Below, one piece after another: positions 48,675 through 59,971 of a DNA stretch of 64,000 nt. The position numbers and the translations under genes were made by a program. Under the pieces are notes generated by a model. It had not been told where the DNA came from. It ran no database searches and was given only the letters and a program-made list of their open reading frames with translations. The stretch covers positions 41,696,012 to 41,760,011 of the forward strand of contig OU342630.1 of assembly GCA_910589415.1 (NCBI GenBank), in the 5' to 3' direction. The DNA is from Malachius bipustulatus. Lineage: Eukaryota > Arthropoda > Insecta > Coleoptera > Melyridae. How positions within the stretch are numbered: the first letter of the stretch is position 1; every line of letters begins with the position of its first letter.

Positions 48675-49638
48675 ATACATTTTCGAATTTTTGGTTTTTA
48701 ATTTATTCATATCGGAGAGATAAACAGGAACATACTTCGCATAATAATTATGACGACCAGCCGCTCTAAGGTGTAATTATAACCGCATGTCGTAGATAGG
48801 TATACCTACCTATTATTATAGGTACTAGGTACCTTGCTTAGACCATACCTTGCTTTCTATTGCCCTTTAGGTATATTAACCAATTGAAAATATGAATATT
48901 TTCAATGAATTTCAAGCATGTTAAAATATTTAATAAATAACAAAGCCTTATTTAAACAATATTACAATAAATAAACGTCCCTAAATTATTATTGAATAGG
49001 TACATAACAGTAACACTCGCAGTAACAATCTTACCCTCAGCCGTTCCTTGTTCAACAGCCGTCGCCGCGCTATAACTCGCACTCCGTCCGTTCTATGCTA
49101 AACATATCTGTTCATCTTCAGGGTTTCATATAAACGGCTCTAGAAAGTTTATTTTTGAAACGCGACTACATGTTATACGAAATAAAATGTTCACAAAGCT
49201 TCATTTTATTAGATGGTAACAAAAAAACTGAAATCGATATCGTGAAAAAAAAATTTAAAGGTGTTCAAAGTCGGAACTTTGCAGAAATTGTGTGTTTAAT
49301 CGGTCAAAAACACTGAATATTTTGAAAATTGAACAAACTTCTTGCATTTCAAATACGTCATTTCGTTCACTAATCATAACTATAAAGGAAAAACAAAACT
49401 AGAGTCCCCAATGTCAACCGGTGACGGAGAAAAAAAATACTTTGCGAAGCTTTTACTCGTGAAAAAAAATCACAAATCTGAGATTCAAAGGGCTGTAACT
49501 TTTGTCAGCACCAAGGGAGCTTGTCGTAAAACGAGATTCTAGTGCCCCAGGGATCCCTTAACATGATGGTACCGGTCCCATATCTTTCTACTCCGAAAAT
49601 TTTTTTGTGCATATTTTCAGCCTCTTTCCGCTCCACTA

Positions 49639-52325
49639 ATAAGTGAGGCAAGATTTTCAAACAACCGTAGATAATGATGATATTTGCTGCTTTAACAAAA
49701 AAGGAAAAGATAATATATTTACGAATTATTGTATTTTATCCTTGGGTTGCTCTGCCAAAATAGTAATTCTTTATTGTGTAATAAAATATAATAACAGTGT
49801 TATATTATTCGTTCTATTTTATTAAAGTTATTTGTTCAAATGTTCAAAAAGAATAAAAAGTCAATAATATGGTGTCCATAAGAAAAAAATATTGACTGTA
49901 CCTGCGCTAAAATAGCAGAATAATTCACGTTGACCTGATAGAGAAGTTACTAAAAGTTAAAAAGGATAGTCAATATTCTAAAAAAATAGTCAAAATTGGC
50001 GGTTTTTATACTCGTATTTAAAAAAAAAGACTAAACGATAAGATATTGTCCAATCTCAAGCCAGTAAAAATAATTGTTGCTATGATTAACATCTTTTTTT
50101 TTTCAATCAATATAACTTCGTATAAATGCGTAGTTCCTTAAATCGCAATGGGGCTGGTGATCTGATCTCAAAAGTAACTCGCATAATAATACTTCTCTGG
50201 CTTTATACATTCTGCATGAAATACTGAAAGTCTGGGCGTAACCAGGTTTATGAGGGCACTCACAGTCTAACTTCTGGGTCACTGTCCGGTTTTTACTCTC
50301 TCTATGTATCTCTTTATGATTTTATATTTCATTATTTATTTATTTATTTTTATATATATATTTTTCTACAGTACCCGCCGCCAAAAAGTGGTTTTCGTAA
50401 AGGAAAATTTTTTTTGTATTACATCTTTTTTGAAAAGAACTTTTATCATAAGTTGAATTTCTGAAAAATTGAATTTCAGCATAATTAGATGCATGGTGTG
50501 ATCTTTAGTTCCAGAGATAATAATAAGTTTTTCTAAACTTCAAAATTACAAAAAAAAACAGAGTTCAACAGCGGTCACGGTCTTAAAAAACTCAAATAAT
50601 TATTTATCAATATGATTATAAATTATTATCTAATACATACAGCACGAATTATAATAATTATAAAAATCACCTGTTTTCCTGTGGTGAAAGACATCTGATA
50701 ATTCAAAATAGAAAATTAATAGTTAATTGTTTGTAGGGACAGCTTTCCAGAAATCAAAAGCATAAAGAAATAATGGTAAAATACATAACTGTTGACACAC
50801 GAATATAACATTATTTCTTTCTACCCCTCCCCTGAATATAATTTATCTGCTAGAATAGAGAAAATTGACGTTATTTAGCTTTGTCTCAGCTGAACACGTT
50901 CGACCTATACGACAGTCTCCTTAAGACTTTTTTTGTGATGTCTGTAAACTGTAATCGGAACTTTGTTTCTAAGCTGATTAGTTCCGATAAAAGGAATCGC
51001 TGTAATTGTCTACTGTTGACCCGGAACAATTTCCGAAGCGTTTTTGTACGTGTTTATACTACTCGCCCTTATCTACTTTCGTTAACGTTATTTACTTTGA
51101 GGAAAAGGAGTTTAACGATCATTTTTATACGGATTAACGAATTGTCATGTTTGGGGAATCTAATAAGTCTAAACGTATTCAAAATGAGAATCTAAAATTA
51201 AAATCGTCTTTATTAAAATATTGACAAAATCTCGAGTTCCGATTTTAGGCAAATTGAGAAAAAAAATTATTTTTTCCTTTTTCTTCGAAAAAACTTGATC
51301 AAATCTTGCTAAGAAATAAAAAATAGCACTTCTTTTATTTTAGTATATCCCTACTTAGTTTCAAAAAACGTTATTTTCTGATAAAGTAAAAAGTACTCAA
51401 TATACAGGGTTAGAACTACTTAAAGGCCACTACAGGGATTTCTTAAACCATTGAAGATACGAGTTCGATTTAATTAGAGAAAAGCTGCGCTATTTTTAGA
51501 AGAATATTTTGCGAAAAAAAAATTTGAAATATTCCCAGCTTCCGGAAATATCATGAAAAAACTGAAAAATCTAGAAATTTTATTTTTGCCATATCTTTCT
51601 TATAATTGAAAATTAATAAATTATTGTTTGTGAGCTAGCATAAGTCGACAAGAGCTACTCATCTGATGTTTTAAAAATTTACAAAGCCGACTAGATCCCA
51701 GAGTTTACATAGTCAACTTTCGTTTTTCTTATGGCCGCCATATTATTTTTTTATGTCGTCCGATATGAAAAAAAAAAAAAATGGAAACCCAAAATTAATA
51801 TAAAATCCCTCTCTTAGTTAATGCTCCTTGGGTACCGCATTCACTTGTTGACGTTTACTTAACACGGTCATGTTTGAACAGCTGCGATGTCATATTTTTG
51901 GCACATATTTGGTCATAGGCGTAGGTATCAAGTGGAAAAAAGCGAAGTTTGAAAAATGGAACAAAATAATAACATGAATACGAATCGAGCAATCATCCTC
52001 TTTCAGTGGGTATTAAAAAAATAAATAAATATCTTATGGCTGTGGTAAAGCCCAAGTGTCAGAAGTTTTCAAGTAGCCTCAGGGGTCTCTGACGTAACTT
52101 AACGACTGCTGTGAAGCAGCAGGTATTAAAAACATATGACGGGTTTATAGGCTCTACGACGCTGTAGACTTTAGTATTGGGTATAATTTTTAACTCGATA
52201 TCTATCATAATTATTAAGAAAAAGCATCTTGGTAGACACACGGACGGCTATGTGACCTTAGTACCCCTATAAGTTCCTCCAATACTGATCCTTAAAAATA
52301 AAATTCACCAAGATGTAATTCAACC
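49639..52325. other. AT-rich stretch, no gene recognised
   Basis: A 104-codon frame at 50881-51195 has no motif I know. tatacagggttagaactact at 51410 is an isolated CAGGGT end. Otherwise featureless. Confidence 0.4.
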
Positions 52326-52608
52326 TATGGCTTGTCCAGTGAGTGTTGTCCGGTGAGATGCCACACGGATCCTGACTATAAACGATTTGATTTTTTATGT
52401 TTTAATTCGTACAATTATAATAATTGATTTATATTATAATCATAATATTTATTATTAATATAATATAAATATTATAATACAATAATTGATTTGATTCGTA
52501 CAATTATAATAATTAGCATTAGTACGAATTAAAACATAAAAAATCAAATCGTTTATAGTCAGGATCAGTGTGGCATCTCACCGGACAACACTCACTGGAC
52601 AAGCCATA
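52326..52608. mobile_element. 283-bp near-perfect hairpin element
   Basis: Left tatggcttgtccagtgagtg, then ttgtccggtgagatgccaca and tataaacgatttgattttt, are mirrored to the last base as tggacaagccata at the right. Stems are about 85 bp, with two short differences, around an AT-rich spacer holding a second inverted pair (gtacaattataataatt). Non-coding. A relative lies at 12100. Confidence 0.9.
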
Positions 52609-53056
52609 CCTGACAAACTTCCAGGTATACGGAAATTCTGAGCTCCGTATATTTTCTGCAATCATAACTATCTGATAGGGCTGGGTGCATTTTTTGTCCA
52701 GAAAAACCCAATAACAGGTATGTATTGATAGAAGGACTATTATAACGAGTTTAATATATTAAGAAAGTTAGGTATCTTTAGGCAACGTGAACAAGTAGAA
52801 AGTCTTCTTTTTATTGTTAAAAAAAACTCCATTTTTTTAAAATATGCAGACTTAATAGAAAATTATGTGAATTTTTAAGCAGTTGTACGTTCATGGAAAA
52901 TCTGACGTTTTTTAAGTTAAATTTGACATTCCCAACTTTTTTCACTATTATTGTGAGAATGAGAATGCGCTACCATAGTAAGCGTCAGTGTCAGTAACAC
53001 AGGTTCCCTAGTCTCACTTCGACGCAATGCATTAGCTATAGAAGTGTCCGGTATTA
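52609..53056. other. Spacer, nothing recognised
   Basis: No gene or termini recognised. Confidence 0.4.
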
Positions 53057-53248
53057 TATAGTGTGATCCACAAAATTTTTCATCAACTAGTGCCTTGGAA
53101 AAAATGAAGCATGTCTGCCAGTCTGTCAGATAAAATGCAAACTATTGGTAGGTGTGCTCAGGTGCAATAAGCTCAGACATGACGGCAATAGCTATCTCTC
53201 TCTCTTCCAAGGCACTAGTTGATGAAAAATTTTGTGGATCACACCATA
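53057..53248. mobile_element. 192-bp mariner-type MITE with ~43-bp TIRs
   Basis: The left end tatagtgtgatccacaaaat and the next ~23 bases to gtgccttgga are mirrored at the right (tccaaggcactagttg ... ggatcacaccata), one mismatch seen. TA at each end suits a Tc1/mariner target. Confidence 0.9.
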
Positions 53249-53358
53249 GTTTTAGCATATTTGGTAACAGTTATATGCTAAAGTACTTTCACGTTTTGGA
53301 TAGATAACACTTTTGATAGATTTAAGAATAAAATATTATTTCATAGTTTCTGACTATA

Positions 53359-54240
53359 CAGGGTTATTCACGGTATACGCCACGGAATATTATGGCCGTG
53401 TCTCTGGATTTTAGGATCTTTTTATTTTCGAAGTGGATAGAGACCCGGCAGACGTACGTTTTAAAATTATATTCATAATGCACAGGGTGTCCCATAAGCA
53501 TGAAACATATCAAAGTTATGTTTTTTTAAATGGAATGCTCCTATGTTATTGCATTTTTAGATTTTCTGAGAAGAAAAAATAAGATTGGCTTTTACAGTTG
53601 GTGTTTAAATTCAGAAGTTTTTGAGTTATAAACAAGTGAAAATCGTCATTTTTAAGTTCAAGGCCCTGTACCACGAAAACGGTTCAAGATAGAGAAAAAC
53701 GGCTTACATGTCCCTATTTTAACTTTTCATGTACTATCTTATGGTATAGAAACATTTGTACTTTCTTTGATTTTTTTATTTGTCGACGCGTGGAGAGATC
53801 TCAGAATTTCTCAAATTTTTTATCACCTTGTATAAACATTTCATCTAGGTACATCATTGGATAGTACATGGAAAGTTAAAATAGGGACATGTAAGCTGTT
53901 TTTCTGTATCTTGAGTCGTTTTCGTTGTACAGGGCCTTGAACTTCAAAAATGACGATTTTCACTTGTGTATAACTCAGAAACTTCCGAATTTAAACACCA
54001 ACTGTAAAAGCCAATCTCATTTTCTCTTCTCAGACAATCTGAAAATGCAATAACATAGGAACATTCCATTTAAAAAAACATAACTTTGATATGTTTCATG
54101 CTTTTGGGACATCCTGTACATTATGAATATAATTTTAAAGCGTACCTCTGCCGGATCTCTATCCACTCCAAAAATAAAAAGATCCTAAAATCCAGAGACA
54201 CGGCCATAAACTTCCGTGGCGTATACCGTGAATAACCCTG
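53359..54240. mobile_element. 882-bp palindrome sharing its core with the 27508 element
   Basis: Ends CAGGGTTATTCACGGTATAC and its mirror, flanked by TA. The outer ~130 bp (acggccataa, tctggattttaggatc) are unrelated to 27508. From catatcaaagttatgttttt inward, the sequence matches the 27508 core almost base for base, including ggcttacatgtccctattt (about 53700) and its inverse near 53880. So two elements have the same inside but different ends. Confidence 0.88.
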
Positions 54241-54959
54241 TATACATATTATGTAGGTTATTAGAAAGCATTCTAACTGAATTTCAAGGTTTTCTTTCTG
54301 CTCCAGATAAGTAACAGTTACAGAGTGACCAAGATGTGTCACTCTGAATCCTATAATAAGGGCTCGTTTCATTCATATAAATTTAGAAGAATAATAATTA
54401 TTATTATACCAATTTATACTTATATTAAAAGGTAGTTTTCTTCAATTCGCACACGCAATTAGAGTTGAAGTTACAGTAACTCTCTTAGGGAAACATTGAA
54501 AAATAAGAAGGTTATTGACTTATTTAAAGCAGATATACTTTAACAGGAGAAAAACTACGATGCGATAAGCTTAAGAAAATTGACTTCCGATTTAGAAAGA
54601 TGAACCGCTGTCGTGGATTAATGGAAACTGCCAAGAATAGCAATTTATGGCACAAGTTTCTTGCATGACTATGTAAAATATGTGAACAGTGCCAAATTCC
54701 TTGCAATTCGTAAATATCGATGAAAGTTGAATTATTTCAAAACAGCTCCTGTTTGAATTAAAAAATTCAAAAACATAAATCACGCTACTATTCGTCATCG
54801 GGCCGTAGAAAATAAAATTGAACGTCATCGCGCCCCGCGTAGAATTTAGGGGAGCCATTTTATACAGTTTATTCTTTGAATCAATAATGACGACATTGTC
54901 TACTTTTTTTAATAAGATATCCTGCATATTATCCTATATTCATATTTCATGAGAAAATC
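54241..54959. other. Spacer, nothing recognised
   Basis: No gene or termini recognised. Confidence 0.4.
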
Positions 54960-55635
54960 CAGAAAGAATGATTTTTAGAGTTGCAGTTTAAATTGAGTAG
55001 ATTATCGGTTATAAACAAGTGAAAATTATAATTTTTCATTTTGAGCAGTGTACGGAAACGGCTCCAAATATCGTAAAACGGCTTATGTGCCTATCTAAAC
55101 TTTCTTCGGAGAACAGGACCATAGAACTATTGGAGCTTAATAAAAAACATCTGAAAGCCCTTATTGCGTCTATATCTGGGCACTGCAAGGACCCAGATAC
55201 ATTGACAACAATCAAGATGGTCAGCTTCCTCAAAGAGGCTGACCTGATGGGGTTAATGTAGTAGGACTAGATGTGAGCCACAATAGACTTTCTGTCGCAG
55301 TGGAGGTGTCACAATGGTCCACTTACCATAAATCTAATCTATAATCTATCTAAAATTTTCATGTTATATCCTACTATGTGTTTCAAATTTTAATACAGGG
55401 TGATAAAATTATCATATTTTTAATCACCCGGTATAATAATTTCAAGCACACTGTAAAGTAGCACGTTAAAAGTTAAGATAGGTAAGTCGTTAAAAATGGA
55501 GATTTTCCCTTATTTATTTGTCACAACCTAGGTATTGAATTTAAACTCCAACTGTAAAAACCATTCTTATTGATTTTCTCAGGAAGTATGAAAATACAAT
55601 AACATACATGGTGTCCTATTTAAAAAACAGACAAT
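54960..55635. mobile_element. Decayed palindrome core interrupted by a LINE fragment
   Basis: The left part (agtttaaattgagtagatta, ataaacaagtgaaaattata, aaacggcttatgtgcctatc) and right part (gttaagataggtaagtcg, tttaaactccaactgtaaaa, atacatggtgtcctattta) are diverged arms of the shared core. A minimal tacagggtgataaaattatc / atcacccggta pair sits at about 55396-55432. About 240 bp of unrelated sequence separates the arms. Confidence 0.55.
55094..55340 (+). pseudogene. Probable 3' fragment of an RNase H-type LINE
   Basis: The frame LSSENRTIELLELNKKHLKA then LIASISGHCKDPDTL ... FLKEADLMGLM resembles the end of LINE RNase H domains (LTGHC-type motif) joined directly to the C-terminal helix, with the zinc-knuckle part missing. 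The following ggtgtcacaatggtccactt resembles 3' ends of R1/I-group LINEs as I remember them. It sits between two arms of a palindrome core, so it was inserted there. Confidence 0.45.
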
Positions 55636-55639
55636 GTGG

Positions 55640-56720
55640 TCATTACTGTGCTAAGGAACGACCTGTGCTCCAATTGTAAGAACCAGTCTTATTGTATTTT
55701 TATAGAGAAATTGAAAACGCAATAATAAATGAGATTTCTAATTTAAAAAACGATAATGGCGTCTTCTGTTGCCATTTTTTAATGTGCCGCCATCTTGGCA
55801 ATATTTCTCGTAATTGTTTTAAACCAAGTTTAGTTTTAAAAACCAAGACTCGTAATTGTTTAGTTGCCTATATTCCAAAAGTCAGATCCCTAGACCAAAT
55901 AGAAGTTGAACTTTTCCTAATGGAAGAAGTAAAAGAATCACACTGTATAGTTACACACTTATAACTTCATTATGAGGAATGATTTTCATACAGGGGTGTT
56001 AAAACTTGCCTCAAACTATGATTATTTCAAAAAGTATTCTTACTGTTTATTTTAAGTAAAACATTGTTTAAGTCGGTACACCTTCAAACAGGTATCGAAG
56101 TTATCTTTCGATTTGTTATATGGCTCCCCATATTTATTTTGGTTATCAAAGGTTAACGCCAGAGAGTAGAAAAACCATCGTTTTTTTTATTATCGACGAA
56201 CGAAACCTTTTTTTCATACTAAAAACCGAAAGAAAACATTTCTAAGTATCAAAACTCAATATCCCTTGAAAGGTATAATGTCGAAGGAGATTTTCCGCAA
56301 TCCGATAATTGACCATTTGGAAGTTTCTGTCAATTTAAATTTAGTTTCAATACATAAGTCTGATTTACAGTAATTATAGTCCAGTGTCATAGGACAAGGC
56401 GCCTCAGAATAGGAAGGTCTTGTTTCAACAGGATAGCGCTCCCTCATAAATGATCGATCACATGTAAGAAACTACTTAAATTAAATTATTATTCTAAACT
56501 GCTGGAAAGGTCTTGGTCAGGGATGGGCGTGTCAATAATGTCGTGTAGAAAATGCTATATTTTACATGTAAAAAATCATGTGGATGTAGAAATTGTTTTA
56601 CACGTAGACAAGGTAGAAAATATCAGAACTTTCATAAACGTCGTATATGTCAGACGTCAAATGTCGAACTTATTCTGTTTGGCAGAAAAGAGAGAAGAAG
56701 TTGCAGGTTAAGAAGTTGCA
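55640..56720. other. AT-rich stretch, no gene recognised
   Basis: Short frames only, e.g. 55692-55964 and 56523-56711, without recognisable motifs. Confidence 0.4.
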
Positions 56721-57344
56721 GGGATGACTGCAGGCCCTCGTTTACAAAACTGAAGGTACTGACCCTGCCTTCAATGTCTATACAGGCTGTCCCAAAACTC
56801 AACGTCATTCCTTGAAGGGCTGGTAGGCCAAGTCATGACTGACCAGAATACCATAAGATTATCTCAGTAAGGAATTGTTTATTTTCGAGATAATGGGACT
56901 TTTATGAATTTTGTGAAAATCGATACCTTAGATCTGTTTTTCGAGTGTCAGAGTTGCAAAATTTCATATTCTTACATTCTTAATTTTGTTACGCAATGCT
57001 GAATAGCCCCATTAATTAAGTACCGAAGAAATATTCTAGTGCCCTACCTTTTAGGCAAATTATTAATTTTTTTGCCGGATAGAAAATTTTTGTTTTTTGA
57101 AATTTTGCAACTGTGACACTCGAAAAACAGATCTAAGGTATCGATTTTCACAAAATTCATAAAAGTCCCATTATCTCGAAAATAAACAATTTTTTAGTTA
57201 GATCATCTTATGATATTCTGGTCAGTCATGACTTGGCCTACCAGCCCTTCAAGGGATGACGTTGAGTTTTGGGACACCCTGTATAAACATTGAAGGCAGG
57301 GTCAATACCTTCAGTTTTGTAAACGAGGGCCTGCAGTCATCCCT
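56721..57344. repeat. Palindrome including mirrored flanks of the adjacent LINE
   Basis: A 499-bp element (56783-57281) is framed by about 59 bp of LINE-derived sequence on both sides, in opposite orientation: gggatgactgcaggccctcg ... ccttcaatgtc at the left and its near-perfect reverse complement at 57286-57344. Confidence 0.88.
56783..57281. mobile_element. 499-bp foldback MITE, CAGGCTGTCCC/CAGGGTGTCCC ends
   Basis: Left CAGGCTGTCCCAAAACTCAA and right ttgagttttgggacaccctg, beside TA. Arms of about 185 bp mirror each other (cagtcatgacttggcc, ttttcgagataatgggac, cagatctaaggtatcgattt). Non-coding centre. Confidence 0.88.
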
Positions 57345-58295
57345 GTATCCCAACCCAGCCACAATCCTGAATGCTCTCCGCTGCAATCTAAAGATGTGAT
57401 GCCGAATATTGAGGTGGCCCCAAACTATGAGTGCATAGTTCAGATGGGACTGAAACAGAGCATGAAAAGCCATCAGAAGTGTGGGTGTAGACACTGTGGC
57501 TTTCAAATTTCGAAGGACGAATATGGCCGAGCACAACCTGTTGCACACCATCTCTCCATGAGTCCTAAATCTCAGCTTATTATCGATGTGTGAACCTAGA
57601 TATTTAACTTGATTACAGTAGTCCTCCAGATTCGCAGCGTTTGTAGGTCTCGTTATAAAGAGCATAGATGCTGACAAATTAACATTGAGCTGGAGTCCAT
57701 TAGAAATGAACCAACAATTTACAGACTCGACAGCGCCAACTCCATTTCTAATAGTGGTATCCAAATCATGGTCAGAATTCAAAATCGTTGTATCGTCAGC
57801 AAAGAGAACAGAGGCAGAGGAAGAAGAAGAAGACGCATTCATGTATTCAGGAAGGTCGTTTATATAAATTAGGAATAACAGTGGTCCCAAGATTGAACCT
57901 TGAGGCACACCCCTGTTGACAGGTAGAAATGGAGAATTCTGATTATTCAACCTTACTGTCTGCTCTCTCTGGGTCAGGAACGATGTAAGAAGTCTTATGC
58001 TAAATGGGTGCAGATTATACAGATACAGCTTACGTATAAGTGTAACGTAATCAACGCAATCGAACGCTTTGCTCAAATCAAGGAAACTAACGTACGTAAA
58101 TTTTCCCTTCTTGAAATTATTCAGAATGTGATCTATCATCTCAATCACAGCATTAACTGTGCCGCGACCACTGCGAAAAACGAACTGACTACTCGCGAAA
58201 TAATTTGATAGTTCGAAATATTTTGTCAATTGATGTTTCAAAATTCGTTCTAATATCTTGGAAAAAACTAAAAGATACTTACTTCTACCTGAACA
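57286..58295 (-). pseudogene. Jockey/CR1-group LINE reverse transcriptase, 3'-truncated
   Basis: A long, uninterrupted minus-strand frame with good RT motifs: GRSKYLLVFSKILERILKHQ, FVFRSGRGTVNAVIEMIDHI, FLDLSKAFDCVDYVTLIRKL (motif A), NRGVPQGSILGPLLFLIYIN (motif B), SVLFADDTTILNSD (motif C, FADD) and VKYLGSHIDNKLRF (motif D/E). It continues through SHLNYALIVWGH and FRLQRRAFRIVAGLGYRDDC to LPSMFI, where the MITE at 57281 cuts it off. The MITE supplies the last residues and a stop. No upstream endonuclease is present. The intact frame makes this one of the youngest coding relics in the window, but it is truncated at both ends. Confidence 0.9.
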
Positions 58296-58742
58296 TTTGA
58301 ATTCAATTATTCAATTAAAAATAAATGAATTCAATTAAAACATACCAATGTAGTATTAATTCTCAGAGAAATAGGTACAAATTTTAGAGAATGCTCATAC
58401 GTTCCAGACAGACAAAGCTTGTTGAAGCTCGAAATTACATTTCAACCTACTAGGTATGTGGCTTGAAGTAAAATTGAACTGATACGGAACATCAGCTATT
58501 AAACTTTTACAACATCGATGTTCTAAAAAAACTATAGAATATCAAATCTGACATCAACCTATTCTGTATAATAACAGGATAGGCCACCGTAAAATCGATA
58601 TAAAAAAACTTCATTGAAAACTAAATCCTGAATTTGTTGCTCTAATTCCATATTGCATGGGCAAACATGAAACTGAGTACTATTCATTGTGTTCGTTTTT
58701 AACCTAGCCCTTAGAAACATTTTTCAGGACTGAACACTGGTA
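58296..58742. other. Spacer, nothing recognised
   Basis: AT-rich; aacaggataggccaccg at 58575 resembles the isolated end at 12366. Confidence 0.4.
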
Positions 58743-58744
58743 TA

Positions 58745-58870
58745 TACAGGGTTATTCACGGTATACGGGACGGACGATTATGGCTATGTTCCTTTATGTC
58801 CAATTTTAAGACAATTTTATTTTTGGAAAGTATATAGACCCGTTGGGGAAACATTTTAAAATTACGAGAG
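58745..58870. mobile_element. Truncated left end of the 53359-type palindrome
   Basis: tatacagggttattcacggtatacg is followed by a diverged gacaattttatttttggaaa and tagacccgttgggg, aligning with the outer arm of 53359, then stopping. Confidence 0.7.
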
Positions 58871-58922
58871 AAAAAGACTTTATACTCAACGATTAATAAA
58901 TAAAGGAATGAATGTAGGTTGT

Positions 58923-59236
58923 AAGAGTATAAAGCACATAAAGTGCAATTACTAGCCTCTTAAATGGGATCGGAGTATTTTCCTCCATCGCCCTAACATT
59001 TATCATATTAGCAGTGCCAGAAACTCCCAAAATTAAGAGAGCTTCCATCCAAACAACAACAGAGCCCACCAGAATACCAGACAAGCACAGACACGTGTTT
59101 CGCCCTTTTGGGGCTCATCAGTGTGCTACATCTGGAGTATCCGGAAAATGTTGTCGAATGTCTGAAAGCCATTGGTCTTAAGCAAAACCATTGCATGGTT
59201 CTTCGTGCGAATTTGTGTGCTTTATACTCTTTATAC
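58923..59236. mobile_element. ~310-bp sequence with inverted ends and a GC-richer centre
   Basis: gagtataaagcacataaag at the left is mirrored by tttgtgtgctttatactc at the right. Between them a block reads acacgtgtttcgcccttttg and ggctcatcagtgtgctacat, a motif I recall as recurrent in insect repeats. Class unknown. Confidence 0.45.
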
Positions 59237-59355
59237 TCCTGTGCTTTTTAAGAATATTTTTTTCAATTAAAGATAAGTGGGTTTGCAAGGAGGTTCGGAC
59301 GGTAAATAACGAGCTGCTTCTATAGGAACGCGGAAAATGGCAAGTGTAACGCTAA

Positions 59356-59971
59356 AGCTACGTTTTTCTAGCTGCGTATATCGCACTGCGTACGACGCAC
59401 GCGTAACACGCCCAACACTGTTCTTGTATGGTTTAAATCAGACCGTTTTCCTACAGTGCGTGTTCCGCAGCATAGGACGGTGTGCGCTCGCGTGAAACGT
59501 CGACTGTGCCTCGAGAGCAGTCAATCACGCGACGCAGTGCGTAAGTTATTGGTTTTTTTTAATTTTAATGTTGAATACATCAGGCAAAGAACCTCAACCA
59601 ATATTTTCTGCAGCTGAAGATGAACTGTTGTTTGAACTGGTGGCTGGATTACTCATAATATACGATGTAAAATTAAAAGGCTACAAAAATAAGGGTTTAA
59701 AAGACACAAAATAGAATTAAATTCGCTAGTTTCGTCTTTTTTCAACAAAGTTCTTTATAACAAGGAATTATAAATACTTCTTCTTCATCGTAATGAGATC
59801 TAGAAGAACTCTTTCTCATAATATTATTACCAAAATAAATAATACGTTTTAATTCGAACTGATTTCCGCAAGTTGGAAAACACTATTCACGCAACCCACA
59901 CTGCGTGAATCGCCCTGCGTGTACCGCAGGCGTTTCGCGCTCGCGTTTGACGCAGCTAGGAAAACGTAGCT
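59356..59971 (+). mobile_element. 616-bp PIF/Harbinger-type element with TAA duplication
   Basis: TIRs AGCTACGTTTTTCTAGCTGCG and its inverse cgcagctaggaaaacgtagct differ at one position. TAA lies at 59353-59355 and 59972-59974. TAA/TTA duplication defines PIF/Harbinger. Subterminal regions are CpG-rich with several gcgt/acgc words. It contains a MADF/Myb-like remnant but no DDE nuclease, so it is an internal deletion derivative. Confidence 0.88.
59568..59714 (+). pseudogene. MADF/SANT-like DNA-binding domain remnant
   Basis: From ATG at 59568 the frame reads FSAAEDELLFELVAGLLIIY then DVKLKGYKNKGLKDTK and TAG. This is the first two-thirds of a MADF-type domain (E..L..LV.....lYD....dYKnk..kd..W..I). 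The stop falls where the conserved Trp is expected, so TGG to TAG is likely. Harbinger elements usually carry a Myb/SANT/MADF-like ORF beside the nuclease gene, which fits the host element. Confidence 0.65.

Larger units (their letters stand above)
46761..49638. mobile_element. 2.9-kb element with ~970-bp inverted arms
   Basis: Ends TAGTGGAGCGGAAAGAG and CTCTTTCCGCTCCACTA. The arms, 46761 to about 47735 and about 48668 to 49638, mirror each other nearly perfectly, including the accggtaccatcat, gtcaccggttgacattgggg, ccgtcgccgcgctata and cttagagcggctggtcg blocks. The ~930-bp loop carries a degraded ORF and a smaller hairpin. Arm identity is very high compared with the decayed loop ORF, suggesting conversion between arms or recent formation. 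Superfamily not identified; TA may be the target. Confidence 0.88.

Noticed and set aside
50881..51195. 104-codon open frame on the plus strand
   Set aside because: No recognised motif, no start context or splice signals, residue composition follows local base bias; probably chance.
57396..58208. Plus-strand frames of 60-66 codons
   Set aside because: Antisense shadows of the 330-codon reverse transcriptase frame.
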